In this document: positions 22,982 through 34,737 of the stretch, in pieces | How the letters are laid out: every line of letters starts with the position of its first letter | Position numbering within the stretch: the stretch's first letter is position 1 | NCBI GenBank assembly: GCA_027943335.1 | Contig: BSBK01000876.1 | Span: forward strand, 620,001 to 684,000 | Length of the DNA stretch: 64,000 nt | DNA from: Chamaecyparis obtusa | Lineage: Eukaryota > Streptophyta > Pinopsida > Cupressales > Cupressaceae | Direction: 5' to 3' | The notes under the pieces: model-generated | What the model was told of the DNA's origin: nothing | The model's database searches: none | The model's input: the letters and a program-made list of their open reading frames with translations, nothing else | Position numbers and translations under genes: made by a program

Positions 22982-23699
22982 AGGAGAGATCTCTCCCTCC
23001 TGGGACTCTCACTTTCTTGAGAAAATACACCCTTGTTCACTTATAATGATTTACAAAGTTAAAGACTAGACATTGGTGAGGCCTTTGAGTTTCTATTAGA
23101 GCTTCTTGGTGGGATCTTGATTTACTAACCGTTAGAGATTATTCTTTTTCTTATTTTAAATTGGCCGTATGGGCATTTTTTCCTATGCCTATGTGTCCCC
23201 TTTATTCATTGTTATGAATATTCAAGGAAAAGGACTCATCATTTTTTGTATCACCTCAATTTTGGTGGGATTTTGGCTAAGTAGGTGAATTGTGCTAAAA
23301 CCCTTGACATATCCAAATTTATTATTTCCTCTAGAGTACTTTCTATATGAGGCAATTGCCACACGGGGAAAATACCAATTTTGAGATAGATGATACTAAG
23401 GACATGAAATGTAATAAATACATTCATAATGATCATTTACCTCACCTCTATATGATCATTCCCAATAAAATATATAATTTGGGGTTTATTTCTTGAAACA
23501 TCTCTATGATTTTTATGAGCCTTACTCTTTACAACCACTTTAGTTTGTTCTGTATCACCATGGGTGGAGGCCATGTGCATGTGGGGCCTGATAAATGTGA
23601 AGAATGAAAGAGTGATGGGATAGTATGATATGTTTGTAAGTAGGGTATAATTTCTCAAGTCATGGAGCTCGTGAGTGGTCATAAAGAGAGTCTCTATAA
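22982..23699. other. Unrecognised DNA beside the inverted-repeat element
   Basis: It begins with an 8-bp inverted repeat, CCCAGGAG (22979-22986) and CTCCTGGG (22997-23004), touching the end of the element. The remainder has no recognised coding content. A 139-codon minus-strand frame at 23437-23856 has no motif and overlaps the plus-strand repeat family, so it is not called. Confidence 0.45.
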
Positions 23700-25486
23700 A
23701 TAGTTCACTAGTTCTTGGGAGGCTAGGAGGGTTACCATGCACATAATTTATTTTGAGGTCAATGAAGAGGTGATTAGGCAGGCCAAAAGCCTCTCCATTG
23801 AGGATCACAAGTGAAAAAAAGATAGCAAGGTCTCTAACACTGCTATCCTTAACCATTTCTTCTATGCTAGTGAGAATGTCATCAAGCTTAGGGGTTTCTA
23901 TGATTGCAATAAGTTGCTAGAGCTATGGGACCATGTCTGCCTAGTTGTGATGGAGTATAAATCACGTTGGAGGGAAGATTTGGAGTGTATTTTTATTACC
24001 ACCTTCATTTTTTAAATCAATTTTGGAATCACATTGCTATATGTATTCTATTTTATCTTTTGCATTCGATTGAAAGAACTATTAAGGATTAGATCAAGGC
24101 TAAGAATCATGGGAAAAAAATTACCATTCTTCACCAAGGTCTTATGCTTTGTCTTTTCCACTTCCACTTGGACCTTTTCCCTCCCTGCCAAATTATCATT
24201 GAAGAAGTTCCTTTGTCTTCCACCCCTCCTTCTACTAGTGCATTATGGACACCCCTGGCCCTAGCCATAATAAATGCATAAAAAACACCGGTGTCAAAAT
24301 CTAGCAAGACACCTCTCCTAATCCTCTCAAGAGTAAGTAGGGAAAAAGGAAAAAGAGGGCTTCCCCACCTCCTAGTCCAATGCCAAAGCAACTAAAGCCA
24401 AATTTCAAATTGATTATGATGTGGAAGTTACTTAGGAGACCAGTACCCCCTGTAGGTCCACCAAACTTATGGTTAAACCTAAAAAATAAACTACTATGAA
24501 AGAGGCCTAAGAATCAAACAATAGGGGTTTTGAGGATAATGGTGATGAAGAGGTGTCCCTTTTTGCCTCTAAAAAAAGCTCAAAACACGTATTAGCTAGC
24601 ATCGATTTGGACCTTGGAGAGCCCATTTGTTTGTAGGAAAAAGAGACCAAGATGATTAATTTGGTGGTTTATAAATGTAATGCCCTCCTCAAAGGTGACA
24701 ATAGAAAGAAAGACCTAGCTTGGTAGGAGGTTGATATGCTGAAGAAAAGGCTGGCTAAGGTGAATGAAAGGATTATGAAGGTGGATGAGAAGCTCATGGA
24801 GGTGGATGAAAGGCTTTACAATGTGTTTCATTTCACGTTGAAGGTTATACACAAATCTGCTACCATGATGTGTATGATGCAGGTTGATAACGACAGGGAT
24901 AACAAGGATGCAGAAGATTGTAAGGATCTCTTCTTGTTCCTCATGGAAGATTGGGTGACGATGATGCTCACCACATAATGAAAAAGGGAAAACAAATAGG
25001 GATGTGCCCTCTCTCTAGTTTTTGCATTTTGGCTTGCTTTCGCCTTCATGGCCCTATGCTATTTTACTTAGTTTCCTCTAGAATAGTACTTTCACTACTG
25101 TTGGTTACGACCCTAAGTGGTCTTTGTTAAAAACTTGTTTTATTTCTATGTTTGATAATATGCTAGACTCTAGTAGTTTCTTAATTGATATTACTATGGG
25201 TTATACTATAATTTTGGTTCTTATGCTTTACACAGTAATAGTTCAGTCTTCTCTTTGTGGAAAGGTTTAGCTCTATTCCTTTTTGTGGTTTTTGATAGTG
25301 GTGCTAAGGTGGCTTCTTTTATTTCTCCTCGAGTGGTTAAAATTTTGATCATGTATAACTGTTGATGTTGTTATTGTGTTGAAAATGCTCATATGCTATT
25401 GATCTAGTTGTTTTGTTGTTGATCACCCTTGGGGCTGGTTTGTAAAGAGACAACACCCTTATTTTGCTGCAATAATTTATAAAAAA
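23700..25486 (+). repeat. RT-less coding repeat family, copy A (longer copy)
   Basis: From about 24400 to 25486 this matches 61430-62505 in order: the linker with AS(I/F)(D/N)LD, the heptad-rich block VDEKLMEVDERLYNV, an acidic FLMEDW segment, then a shared non-coding tail with caacacccttattttg and an ending ATTTATAAAAAAC. Upstream of the shared part, copy A has further decayed coding text to about 23700 (for example NEEVIRQAKSLSIEDH and FYDCNKLLELWDHV), which copy B lacks. A shared 3' end with a variable 5' end is the mark of target-primed retrotransposition. No RT, endonuclease, zinc knuckle or LTR is seen. It may be a LINE whose ORF1-like protein alone is represented, or a retrocopied gene family. 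Several stops break the frame; the open part is 24736-24978. Confidence 0.65.
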
Positions 25487-26173
25487 CATAACACTATGTC
25501 TTGCAATAATATCAAATATGAAAACATCAATAAGTAACAATATTAAGTTAATGTTTTGATTTAAGAAATAGAAATAAAATCATTTTGGAATAAAATAGTA
25601 TAGAACAATAATGATTCAGAAAAACCAAAGCCAATTTCCCTTTTCAATTCAACGTGAGCTTTAGACAATATTTTTGCAGCCTTTCAAATGAAAATATTAA
25701 TTAAAAATTTTAAAAAAATTGAACTCCTTTTTTAATGAGGGATAAGATTAAAGATAAAAATTGTTTCAAAATATAATTTTATGTATTAAAAATAAATATT
25801 TAATTTTATTTGTACATATTTAAATGTATAATATTAAATGACATTATAAATGATACAAAATAACTGTAAAGTCAACGATAATAAAATTAATTATTTTATG
25901 AAAAATAATTTTTCAGTGACTATTTCAAACATAAATCAATAGAACAAAAAATAAATGTTTTTAAAAGCTATTTAAACTACATATATAATATTTTCAAATT
26001 TATTGAAAAAATAATTATTTTAATTTTTTACTTTCACATATTTATTGATTAAATCAATAAATGATATTAACCGATACCTACCCTGATAGAAACTGATAAA
26101 TACTTTTCATAAAAATAAACATAAGAAATTATAAATAAATTGAATGAAAACAACTACGCATGCATTCTAACTA
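25487..26173. other. AT-rich DNA, nothing recognised
   Basis: Very AT-rich sequence with homopolymer runs and no coding, repeat or RNA signal that I can identify. Confidence 0.6.
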
Positions 26174-26479
26174 TTGAAAATAATTGTGCTACGTTATTTC
26201 CCCTTCAAGAACATCATCAGTGTCATCTTTTGTCATCTGGTAATTTCCCAGAAACTCTCAGTCATTAGGGTTCTCTCTCCTCCGCTCATTATTCATAGTA
26301 TATGTAGGAGTATTTGTACAAATAAGCCTGCCTTCTCCATTCTTGAGTGCAGATTTTATTTCGTTGCAGTATATGTAGCAGTTTATGTAGGAGTATCTGT
26401 ACAAATAAGCCTGGTAAGATGGAATCGGGTCATTCCAAAAGCGCCGGTATAACCAGCTAGGGAAGCGATGAAAAGGAAG
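26174..26479 (+). other. Possible 5' exon of a host gene, with a 30-bp direct repeat
   Basis: This stretch is less AT-rich than its surroundings. It holds a telo-box-like attagggttctctctcc near 26265 and a direct repeat with one mismatch at 26301-26330 and 26394-26423 (both ending AAATAAGCCTG). The second copy is followed by GTAAG. Near the end, GCGATGAAAAGGAAG is followed by GTACGTAAG, which would make a start codon with a donor after four codons. No downstream exon is recognised, so this is only a candidate 5' leader or first exon. A 92-codon plus-strand frame covers the region without known motifs. Confidence 0.3.
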
Positions 26480-28252
26480 GTACGTAAGAACTAGTTTTTA
26501 TGCAAAATCTTTCTACATGCTTTCTAAAATGCCCTAATTTGCAGCTTTAAAACTATGTAGATCTTTGTTTCTGGTTTACACTATTCTATGTAATTTGTTT
26601 TAATCTTTAATCCAATAATAAAATTCTCAGATTGTCAAACTATTTGTTTTATGTATGTCTTTGGATGATGTTTTATGAAACTGCTTTATAAACAATACTT
26701 TCTTATAACTAGCTATAACGATTGATTTTACACTCAAGGAAAACAAGAGACTAGTGATGTGTCTACATCTAAATTGTCCACTCTAAAATATTTTATATGC
26801 ATTGCATTTATCTTCTTTATATATCTTTGAAATCTAGAATTGGAAAAGGGGAATTGGTTTTCCTTCCCAAAATTAAATTCCCAATTTTAATTCCATACCT
26901 CATTTCTAATTCTAGGTTTTGAGATGGATTGGCTGAATGCTCATTTTAGACCAAAATTAAAATTAGCCTATATCGATTCACCAATTCCTGTTTTCCAATT
27001 CTAGATTAATTCTAGCAACCAAACGATCCAGCTTTGCATATTAGAAGCAGTCAAATCATTTTGTGCAGCCATAAAAAGAGTTAATTTATGCTCTCATTAA
27101 TATTTACTTGCTCATAAAAGTAAAAATCTCAGCTAAATGCTAAGTCCATTCCCACGGAGCTGCAAGTGTATTTTACCGCATAAAATATTATCACATTGTT
27201 ATTTTTGTTGCAACCTTCTTTTTTGGGGGACAAAAATTTGACATTATTACACACCATAAATCAAGAAAGCTTACAATTTTTTTTGTTTTAGGTATTTTAT
27301 TCTTAATTTTTTAATTACATAAACTTTTGCATGCAAATTTTGTTTTTAATATTACTTTTTTAATTGAATTTTTTTTGAAGAATTTAACCAGTTAGGTAAT
27401 TTTCTTAGTATGCTTGACAAAGTGTTAGCTTAAAAAAGTTCAATTTTTTAGGAATCTAATATTTAATTAATTTTTTAGTATACTTGAAAAATATATTGGT
27501 TGTAAAAAATTTTAAATTTGATGAAGAATCAAACATTTAGTTAATTATTTTAGTATGTTTGACAAAGGTATTAGCTTCACCTAGTGGGCCTATACTAGGA
27601 GTCACTTCCACTTGAACAATTATAGGGTTGTTATGTGTTTTATGTGTTTATCATGTTAGATTACAACCTCGGGTTACTTAAGCCAAATGGGGACCTCATC
27701 CTTTCAACCATAGATTTTTTTAACTTTGTCTCTTTGAATAGTCTAAAAACGTAAAGAATTAAAATTATTCTTCAATCTACAAGCTAGGCTAATACCTTTA
27801 TAATTTTTTATCTCCTAGGTTTACACCACCATCATATTATCCATATTCACATAAAATCTTCTAACACATCCATGTCCTAGGTTTTAGAATCACTTGCATC
27901 ATCATAACATCCTAATACAAATTTATTTTTCATTAAGTCTTAGATTTCACTTAACTCAAGATAGTTCACATTTCCTATAGATTCATACACTACCTTGATC
28001 ACATCTTCATAACCATCAATATCCTAGGTTTGATCACCATCCATATTGTTGTTATGCTTTTATCACCATCCCAGATTTGATTACCAATACTTTATGTGTG
28101 TTGTAAATATATTATCTTTATACCAATTTAAATACCAATACTTTATGTGGGAAATAAGTAATTTAGAAGAGCTTTTAAATTAAGCAATTATGATTCATGA
28201 TTTATGGGTAATTGTAAACTCCCTACATATTGACTTTGCTATCTCAACCCTT
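26480..28252. other. AT-rich DNA without recognised gene
   Basis: No motif-bearing ORF, RNA gene or repeat recognised. Some parts are intron-like and T-rich. The last five bases (CCCTT, 28248-28252) are the left target duplication of the TRIM that follows. Confidence 0.5.
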
Positions 28253-28587
28253 TGTTACAAGTAGTGGTTATCGTTGCACCAAAAGATCAACTTGTTAATG
28301 CCCGATACAACCACTAGACTTATAGAAGACACATGAGGTTGTTAAACCATGTCGCAAATCCCAAGGGGAGCATTGACCATTTTGCAAATAATCTCCCCCT
28401 CAATGTTATCCAAGGGGATTCAAACTTGTGACCAAGCTCTGATACCACTTGTTACAAGTAGTGGTTGTCATTGCACCAAAAGATCGACCTATTAATGCCC
28501 GATACAACCACTAGACTTATAGAAGACACATGAGATTGTTAAACCATGTCACGAATCCCAAGGGGAGCACTGACCATTTTGCCAACA
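28253..28587 (-). mobile_element. TRIM: miniature LTR retrotransposon, 335 bp
   Basis: Two direct 138-bp LTRs (28253-28390 and 28450-28587) flank a 59-bp interior. That interior holds only a purine tract (minus-strand GAGGGGGAGAT at 28391-28401) and a tRNA-Met primer site (minus-strand TGGTATCAGAGC at 28436-28447, two bases from the LTR). The perfect target duplication CCCTT lies at 28248-28252 and 28588-28592. The element reads on the minus strand. I counted about 11 differences between the LTRs (about 8%), almost all transitions. The sense LTR start is TGTTGGCAAAATGG in one copy and mutated to TATTTGC in the other. It encodes nothing and must use another element's enzymes. Confidence 0.93.
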
Positions 28588-30519
28588 CCCTTCACCTTGA
28601 CTTTGCAATCTTGGCTACTCATTTTGTCTTCTTGTCTCAATATTTGAAACATAACTCAAACCTTACATCTAATCATGGTTAAATCTCACTCTACACCCTA
28701 CCCTTGAAAAACCTATAAATAGGAGGGCATTTCTAGAGCAATTCAGCCACTTTAATATTACATTCATACTATAGTCAAATTAACATAATTTGAGAGCATT
28801 GTAGTATTGTTTTAGGAGACTTAATCTTCATTCTCATACTAAGGATTGTCACTTTAGGAAACAAAGTTGCTATCAATTACATAAATCTAATAAAACATAA
28901 TCAACTTATTTGATTTCATTCTCATATCATGTAGCTTAATCTTCATTCTCATTCTCATACAAAATTTATATAAAATTAGTGGAAACAAAGTTACAATCAA
29001 TTACATAAATCTAATAAAACGTAATCAAATTATTAATTCTTGCGATAGGCTGTAGAACTATAGGCATCGACCTATATTTAAGTAGTGATTAAACTAGTTA
29101 ACTTCAGCCAATCAAATTTCATATTTTTTTTTATCATTTCAAATTTTCATATTTGGTAAAGTAAAATGCACAATATTTAACTTTTCTAATTTATGTAATT
29201 ATTTATCTTTTATTTTATTGGTTAAGAGAAATGGGGGATAAGAGTGGATTTCTAGGAAAACAAGCTAGGCACAGTTTTAATAGATTTTTAATAATATGAC
29301 ATGTCTTCTATTCTCTCGTTAGGAATGAGCTAGACTCAATTTTTAATTTCATTGCCTATCTTTTTACCAAACTTTGCCAAATATTTAATAGTTTGAGATA
29401 AGATAGAATGGTTTTAAATTTTTATTATTTTATTTAATAATTAAATTTTCTATTATTTTTTAAAATAATTTTTTATAAGAAAACTATTATCATAATATTT
29501 ATTTTCTATGTCTTCCATTAATGAAATTATGCTATTGTTTTAAAAGCTAGAATTAAATTTGGTGGCAATCATTTTAAGCATCATTTGAAACTTTTAATAA
29601 TTTATTTTATATACACTTAAAAACATTCTCAATATTTATGTGTGAAATGACATTCTATTTATACATTTCATTTAAAATATAAGTTGTGGCACATATTAAT
29701 TTTTTTTAAAAAATTGTCTTCTTACATATCTATAAAAATATTGTCATGACCTATCAATATTCATCTCCAATTTAATTTCAAAATAAAAATAAATTATCAT
29801 TTTCATCAAAACATTGAATTTTTTTTAATTTAATCAAATACATATTATCTATTGCCACTCTTTATGAAAAAAATAATTATACATCTTTTATGTATCCTCT
29901 TTATAAAAGAATAATTTACTTATTATTATTAATTATGTAGAATATGATTTATTTCATTATACTATTAATAAAAATTATTATTAATTTTAATATATAAATT
30001 ACTAAAATTCTACCTATATTAAAAATCATTAAAATAAATAAATAAAATTATAAATATTATAAATTTAAAAATGATTAAAAAATATTATATTATAAATGAT
30101 TAAAAATATTTTTAAAACAAATAAACAATTTTATAATATTATAAAGTTAAAAATGATTTAAAAATATTATATTATAAATGATTAAAACCACCAAACAAAA
30201 TAGACTTAATTTAAAAATATTCATTTACAAATTGTAAAAAATTATAATCATTTATTTGTTTTTCGTTTATAATATAGTAAAAATTACGCCAGCAAATATT
30301 GCTGGCATAAATTAACTCTTTTTTTTACGGTTGCACATAATGATTTAATTGCTTCAAGACGTGCAAGGAAAGGGATGATGGGATCATGGATGTATGTATG
30401 TCCATGCGGAGCTAGCAATGGCACGAGGGTGCAAATTTTTGACCATTTAGCCTCAAACAAGCTCTGAGAGCATGATATCATAGACTTGATAGCCACCTTT
30501 TGTAAAATGGCTTCAATAG
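28588..30519. other. AT-rich DNA with a short local duplication
   Basis: No gene recognised. At about 30041-30187 a segment containing ATGATT (30071 and 30153) is repeated in tandem with period about 82 bp. A perfect 8-bp hairpin, GCCAGCAA with a 3-base loop and TTGCTGGC, lies at 30288-30306. Confidence 0.55.
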
Positions 30520-31535
30520 GTGTAATGGTGATCCTACTTTATACACCAAGATGAATGAGTAGGGTGAGATCATAATTGTTTTCTTATATGTTGATGATTT
30601 TATTTTAACAAGTGATTTGTCAATTGACATGTTCAAATCAGATATGAAAAAGGAATTTGAGATGACTGATTTGGGTTTAATGAATTACTTTCTTGACATT
30701 GAAGTGAATCAAAATGAAAAATATATATTTATTTTACAATCCAAGTATGCAAGTGACATATTGAAAAAGATTTAATATGATGTATTGTAAAGTAGCCCCA
30801 ACACGAATTGTGATAGGTTTGAATTGAGAAAAGATGGCAAAGGAGAAAATGTAAATCCAACTTTGTATAAGAAACTTGTTGGTAGTCTCATGTATTTAAC
30901 AACCAAAAGATCTAATATAATGTAACTTGAAGTTAGCCTCATTTCAAGGTTCACAGAGTCTCCAAAAGTTTCTCATTGACAAGAAGGCAAAATAATTTTG
31001 AAGTATATTAGTGGGACAAGAAATTACAGAATACTTTATTCAAGGTAAAATTATTTCAAGTTGATAAGATACACTAACAATGATTGTGCAGGTAGTATGG
31101 ATGATAGGAATAACACCTTTGGCTGTGTTTTTTTTATTTTGGATCAGGTGTAATGTCTTGGCCTTCAAATAAATAACATATTGTCACTCTTTCATCAGCT
31201 GAAGTAGAGTATGTAGCAACTAAAGGGACAAATTGTCAACCAATTTGGATGAGAAGAATGTTGAAAGTATTGAGGCAAGAGTAAGAAGAGGCAACAAGGA
31301 TATATTGTGACAACAACTTAGTCATAGTACATCCAATCTTTCACTAAGATAAGTAAGCATATAGACACAAGGTATCATTTCATTAAGGGACTGATCAACA
31401 ATGGAGAAATCTACTCGGAGCATTACAAATCAAAAGATCATTTTCCAAACATTTTTACCAAACCATTGGGAAAAGAAAGTTTTGAGCATCAACGAGACAA
31501 TTTAGGAATCATCGATAGTAGTTGTTTTGATTAAG
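30520..31535 (+). pseudogene. Copia pol remnant: reverse transcriptase end and RNase H
   Basis: The plus strand starts inside the RT at LYTKMNE, keeps the catalytic YVDD (within FLYVDDFILTSD), and continues through EMTDLGLMNYFLDIEV, LQSKYASDILKKI, NPTLYKKLVGSLMYLTT and SLISRFTESP, then RNase H (a decayed SxxEVEYVA region) to KHIDTRYHFIKGLI and NIFTKPLGKESFEHQR. These are the standard successive blocks of Copia RT-RNase H. Several stops and frame changes interrupt it. Gag, protease and integrase are absent, so the element is 5' truncated. It is followed by an LTR-like start at 31542. Confidence 0.88.
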
Positions 31536-31541
31536 TGGGTG

Positions 31542-32110
31542 TGTTGGGAATTGAACCCAACTACCTCTATTTATTTTGCTTCTATAGCTTTTACTTTATT
31601 TTGTCGCCTCTTATCTTTTCACGAAAACTTATTTTTCTTTCATCGACTAAAATAGGGAAGTTTTTAAATTAAAAATCTTTGAGTTGTGATCTTCTTGGGA
31701 TATGCCTATAGTAGAGTTTTAAGTGCTTTTGACCTTTTAGTTTTTTCTTCCCATGGTTCTATTACTCATAGCATATGAATGGAGAGATATTGAGCCATTT
31801 TTTTGTAGAATAAAAAAGTCTGAAAATAGAGCAAAATAGTCTAAAGAAAATAGGGGATGAAAGGTTGTATTTAGCAAATCAATCAAGTAAATAGGCTTTA
31901 TATATTTATTATCTTATATATTGAGTAACAACTCTATGGTATAAAAAGGATCATTGTATGGATATATTTTGAATAATATTGATATAAAAAATCATCCTGC
32001 TGTCCTTTTTATCTGTGTGTATTTTATTCCATGCTCTATTTTATTTGCTTCTTCTTTGCCTCTTTTCATCAAATATAATTATTTCATAAATTTTGAAAAC
32101 TATTTTTTGG
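31542..32110 (+). repeat. Probable 3' LTR of the Copia remnant
   Basis: It begins TGTTGGGAATTGAACCC right after a G-rich ttaagtgggtg tract following the RNase H end. It contains a TATA-like tataaaaagg (about 31937) and AT-rich 3' processing-like sequence. The 3' boundary is a guess, since no partner LTR was found. Confidence 0.45.
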
Positions 32111-34230
32111 GGTGCAAATAACTCGGGTGTGCTTGTAGGCAAAGATTAGCATAGCTTGATATCCAATGTCAAACGTAGGGTGTTACTATGCTATCAGACT
32201 ACACCTTGGCCAACTTATGGGATTTGAGTTGGATCTTGTGTTGGGTGTGAAACCCAATGATCACAACACAAGGTCCTATGGTGAAGGGTACAGATGTAGG
32301 TAATGGTATTGAATCTAGTAAAATAGAGGAAATGAAGGTTCCTATTTTAGAAAAGACTTTAGTAATTAGAGGGGGAACTCAAAGTTTTGGTGAAATTGAT
32401 AGCGACGAAGATCTTCTCATTACTATTTTGGGGGTTACATCTCTAAGATTGACAATCATGCCTACTTGTAAAGCTAGGAGGCTCCATCAAGAAAGGCTTT
32501 AATAAAATTTCTAGTGATAAAGGAGTAAAAGTTAATTTTTGGGAAGGCTTTGAGAATGGGGCTAAGAAACCCCTAGAATCTCCTCGAGCACTTGACCTAG
32601 TAATAGATCTTGAAAAATCTTTTAAAGTCAGGGTTGAGATCGAAGACATTAATAAATCTTGAACAAAGGGATGAGTTTGATTCTCTAATATTTTGGAAAA
32701 GACTTGTAAATAGAAAAATGGTGAGCAATGCAAGGATGTAGATCACTCACCAAGATTCTACAGACATTGGATTACAAAACTCACCCTTAAGAAAAACTTG
32801 ATTAGCACAACGCGAGGAAGAGGGTGCTAATGGAAGATCTAAACCAAAGGGGGATTTGGTATAACTTTAAAGGGAAGATGATATGATAAATGATAGAAAA
32901 TCTAATCTATGAAAGTAAATGCAAGAAGGGGAACAATGAATGTACCTTGAAACAAGAAGATATTTGAACTTTGTGTTTGAATTTGACTGTCGTTAGAATG
33001 TTAGAATTTGTTGTAACTCCAAATCTGGAAAATTAAGACCTATAACTGTCTTCTCTGCAGTTTTCAGCCAAAAAGTGTAGGGACGAGTCGAGAAGTCAAC
33101 TTGTACCCAAGGACAAGTCAAGAAGTTCTCAGTAGTGCCAAAACAAATGAAACTTTCTAGGATCCTATGTTTGCACCTGTACTTCTTAGATCCAAGACTG
33201 CAACTCTGTATCTTATTCCTACACACAAAAAAATGGGGGAAAATGTTGTGAAAGGGGGTTTGCCTTGGTCAAATCCCTATTTAGAAATTAACCTTGAAAT
33301 TGCATAAAGGAAAACAACATGAAAAGCATAAATCTAAATGGTTGATTCGCCTTGTATGAAACCCTCATGAACGGGTGTAGTAATCACTCAAATCCATGAA
33401 GATGCTTTGAAATATTCTTGGAATGAGATGTAGAATCAAGGATGCCTTCACAAATGCATGGATCTATGATTGCCACTCCCAGATCTTGAATGTATGTATG
33501 CTTGATAACCACTTGGACAAGGAGAGAGAAAGAAGAATTGATGGATGGATCTTGTTACTTGATTGTGAATTCCTCTACTTGGCTAACATGGGAGAGAAAC
33601 TTGCATCAACTAGAGAAGATTGCCTTTGCTTAAATAGATCTAGAAGAAATGGAGACTTGGAGATCTTGAATTGGATACTTTCCTATAAATCTTGAATCCA
33701 ACTCCTCAATTGCACAAGTTGGATGCTTGAATGCTTAAATGCTTGCATTTGAATGTCATGTATATTATGGATGCCAAATGAGGGGAGAGGATGTCCTTTT
33801 ATACTCATATCAAGATTCAAATTTGATAAAGACCGACCACAAATCTGAATGTCGAAGGAGAAACCTGTTATAGGGCGCTGGGCCAAATCAAGACTCAAAA
33901 ACCTAGGGACAAGTCCACCAACTGACTTGTACCCCAGGGACAAGCTGACTAGTCAACTTGTACTCCAAGGACAAGTCCTAGGTGGAATAAGTTCAGATTT
34001 TGCTGGGATGTTGGGAAAGGTGATAAGATGTGAGAGGAGAAAATATTGGTTGTTGGGATCAAGCATAACAGACATTTGGACCTCGAAACCACCAAAATGG
34101 GGTCTAATAGGTCCTAGAGCCTCCAATTATGGGTACTAATTTTTTAGGACAAGACACAACTAATTAGAAGTATTTTTTAATATGATTTGAAGATACTGGA
34201 TGGGGTTTGATTGCAATGTCATATTATGAG
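32111..34230. other. Unrecognised repeat-like DNA
   Basis: No motif-bearing gene. The phrase ggacaagtc recurs in several places (about 33110, 33902, 33938, 33969) and acttgtacc or acttgtact nearby, suggesting fragments of one dispersed repeat. An open plus-strand frame of 81 codons at 32257-32502 has no recognised domain. A TGTTGGGTGTGAAACCC at about 32231 resembles an LTR start without other evidence. Confidence 0.4.
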
Positions 34231-34430
34231 TGTGGAGAAAGGATATTGTTGTTTGTAATGTTATAGCTGAGTTTCAAGTGGGAGATTGTTGGACGTGAAA
34301 CCTAATGGTCTCTTGGTTTCCCTCTAATAACTCTTGGCCTTTCACATTCTTAATAACACTGTTATGGTTCCTTATAAAAACATGTTGTTGTTGCATTGTA
34401 TGTATCTGAAAATAGTAAATAATAATATTG
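34231..34430 (+). repeat. Fragment with polypurine tract and LTR start
   Basis: The sequence caagtgggagat is followed directly by TGTTGGACGTGAAACC at 34287, the typical junction between a Copia-type purine tract and a 3' LTR. The rest of the LTR and a target duplication were not found. It lies about 390 bp upstream of the first recognisable TIR-NBS-LRR exon sequence. Confidence 0.4.
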
Positions 34431-34675
34431 CTTTGCTTAAAGAGTCTAAGTAGCCCATTTTGAGTGAACCACTATAAACTGTATTTTGTATTTTGTTTCT
34501 GAATCTTTGTTTCTGTTTCAAACTCCATTTTTAAGTTGCTCTTTTATGCTCTTTTATGTTTTAACACCTTGGAGTGAAGGTAGACTTAAGTTCCTCCTAT
34601 TTAAAATGTAAATTCTCTATTGCTCTTCTTCCTATAAGGATAAAGGTATTCTAATTTGATCTATTTATGAAACAG

Positions 34676-34735
34676 GGCATTTGGGCTGGCATGATTTATG
34701 GAACAGCTCTTCAGACTGCCATTTTATTTCTGCAC
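34676..34735 (+). pseudogene. Possible MATE transporter exon scrap
   Basis: After a good acceptor (gaaacag|G) the translation GIWAGMIYGTALQTAILFL resembles the late G-x-W-x-G-M-x-x-G-x-x-x-Q-T transmembrane segment of plant MATE/DTX efflux carriers. Only about 20 residues match. The frame is not that of the following TIR exon. It could be a scrap of a neighbouring gene or coincidence. Confidence 0.35.
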
Positions 34736-34737
34736 AG

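Noticed and set aside
23437..23856. 139-codon minus-strand ORF as a gene
   Set aside because: No motif, no neighbouring exons, and the opposite strand carries the repeat-family coding text.
32231..34287. A complete LTR element bounded by TGTTGG starts at about 32231 and 34287
   Set aside because: Only about 20 bp at the starts look alike; the sequences then diverge, and no primer site or target duplication was found.
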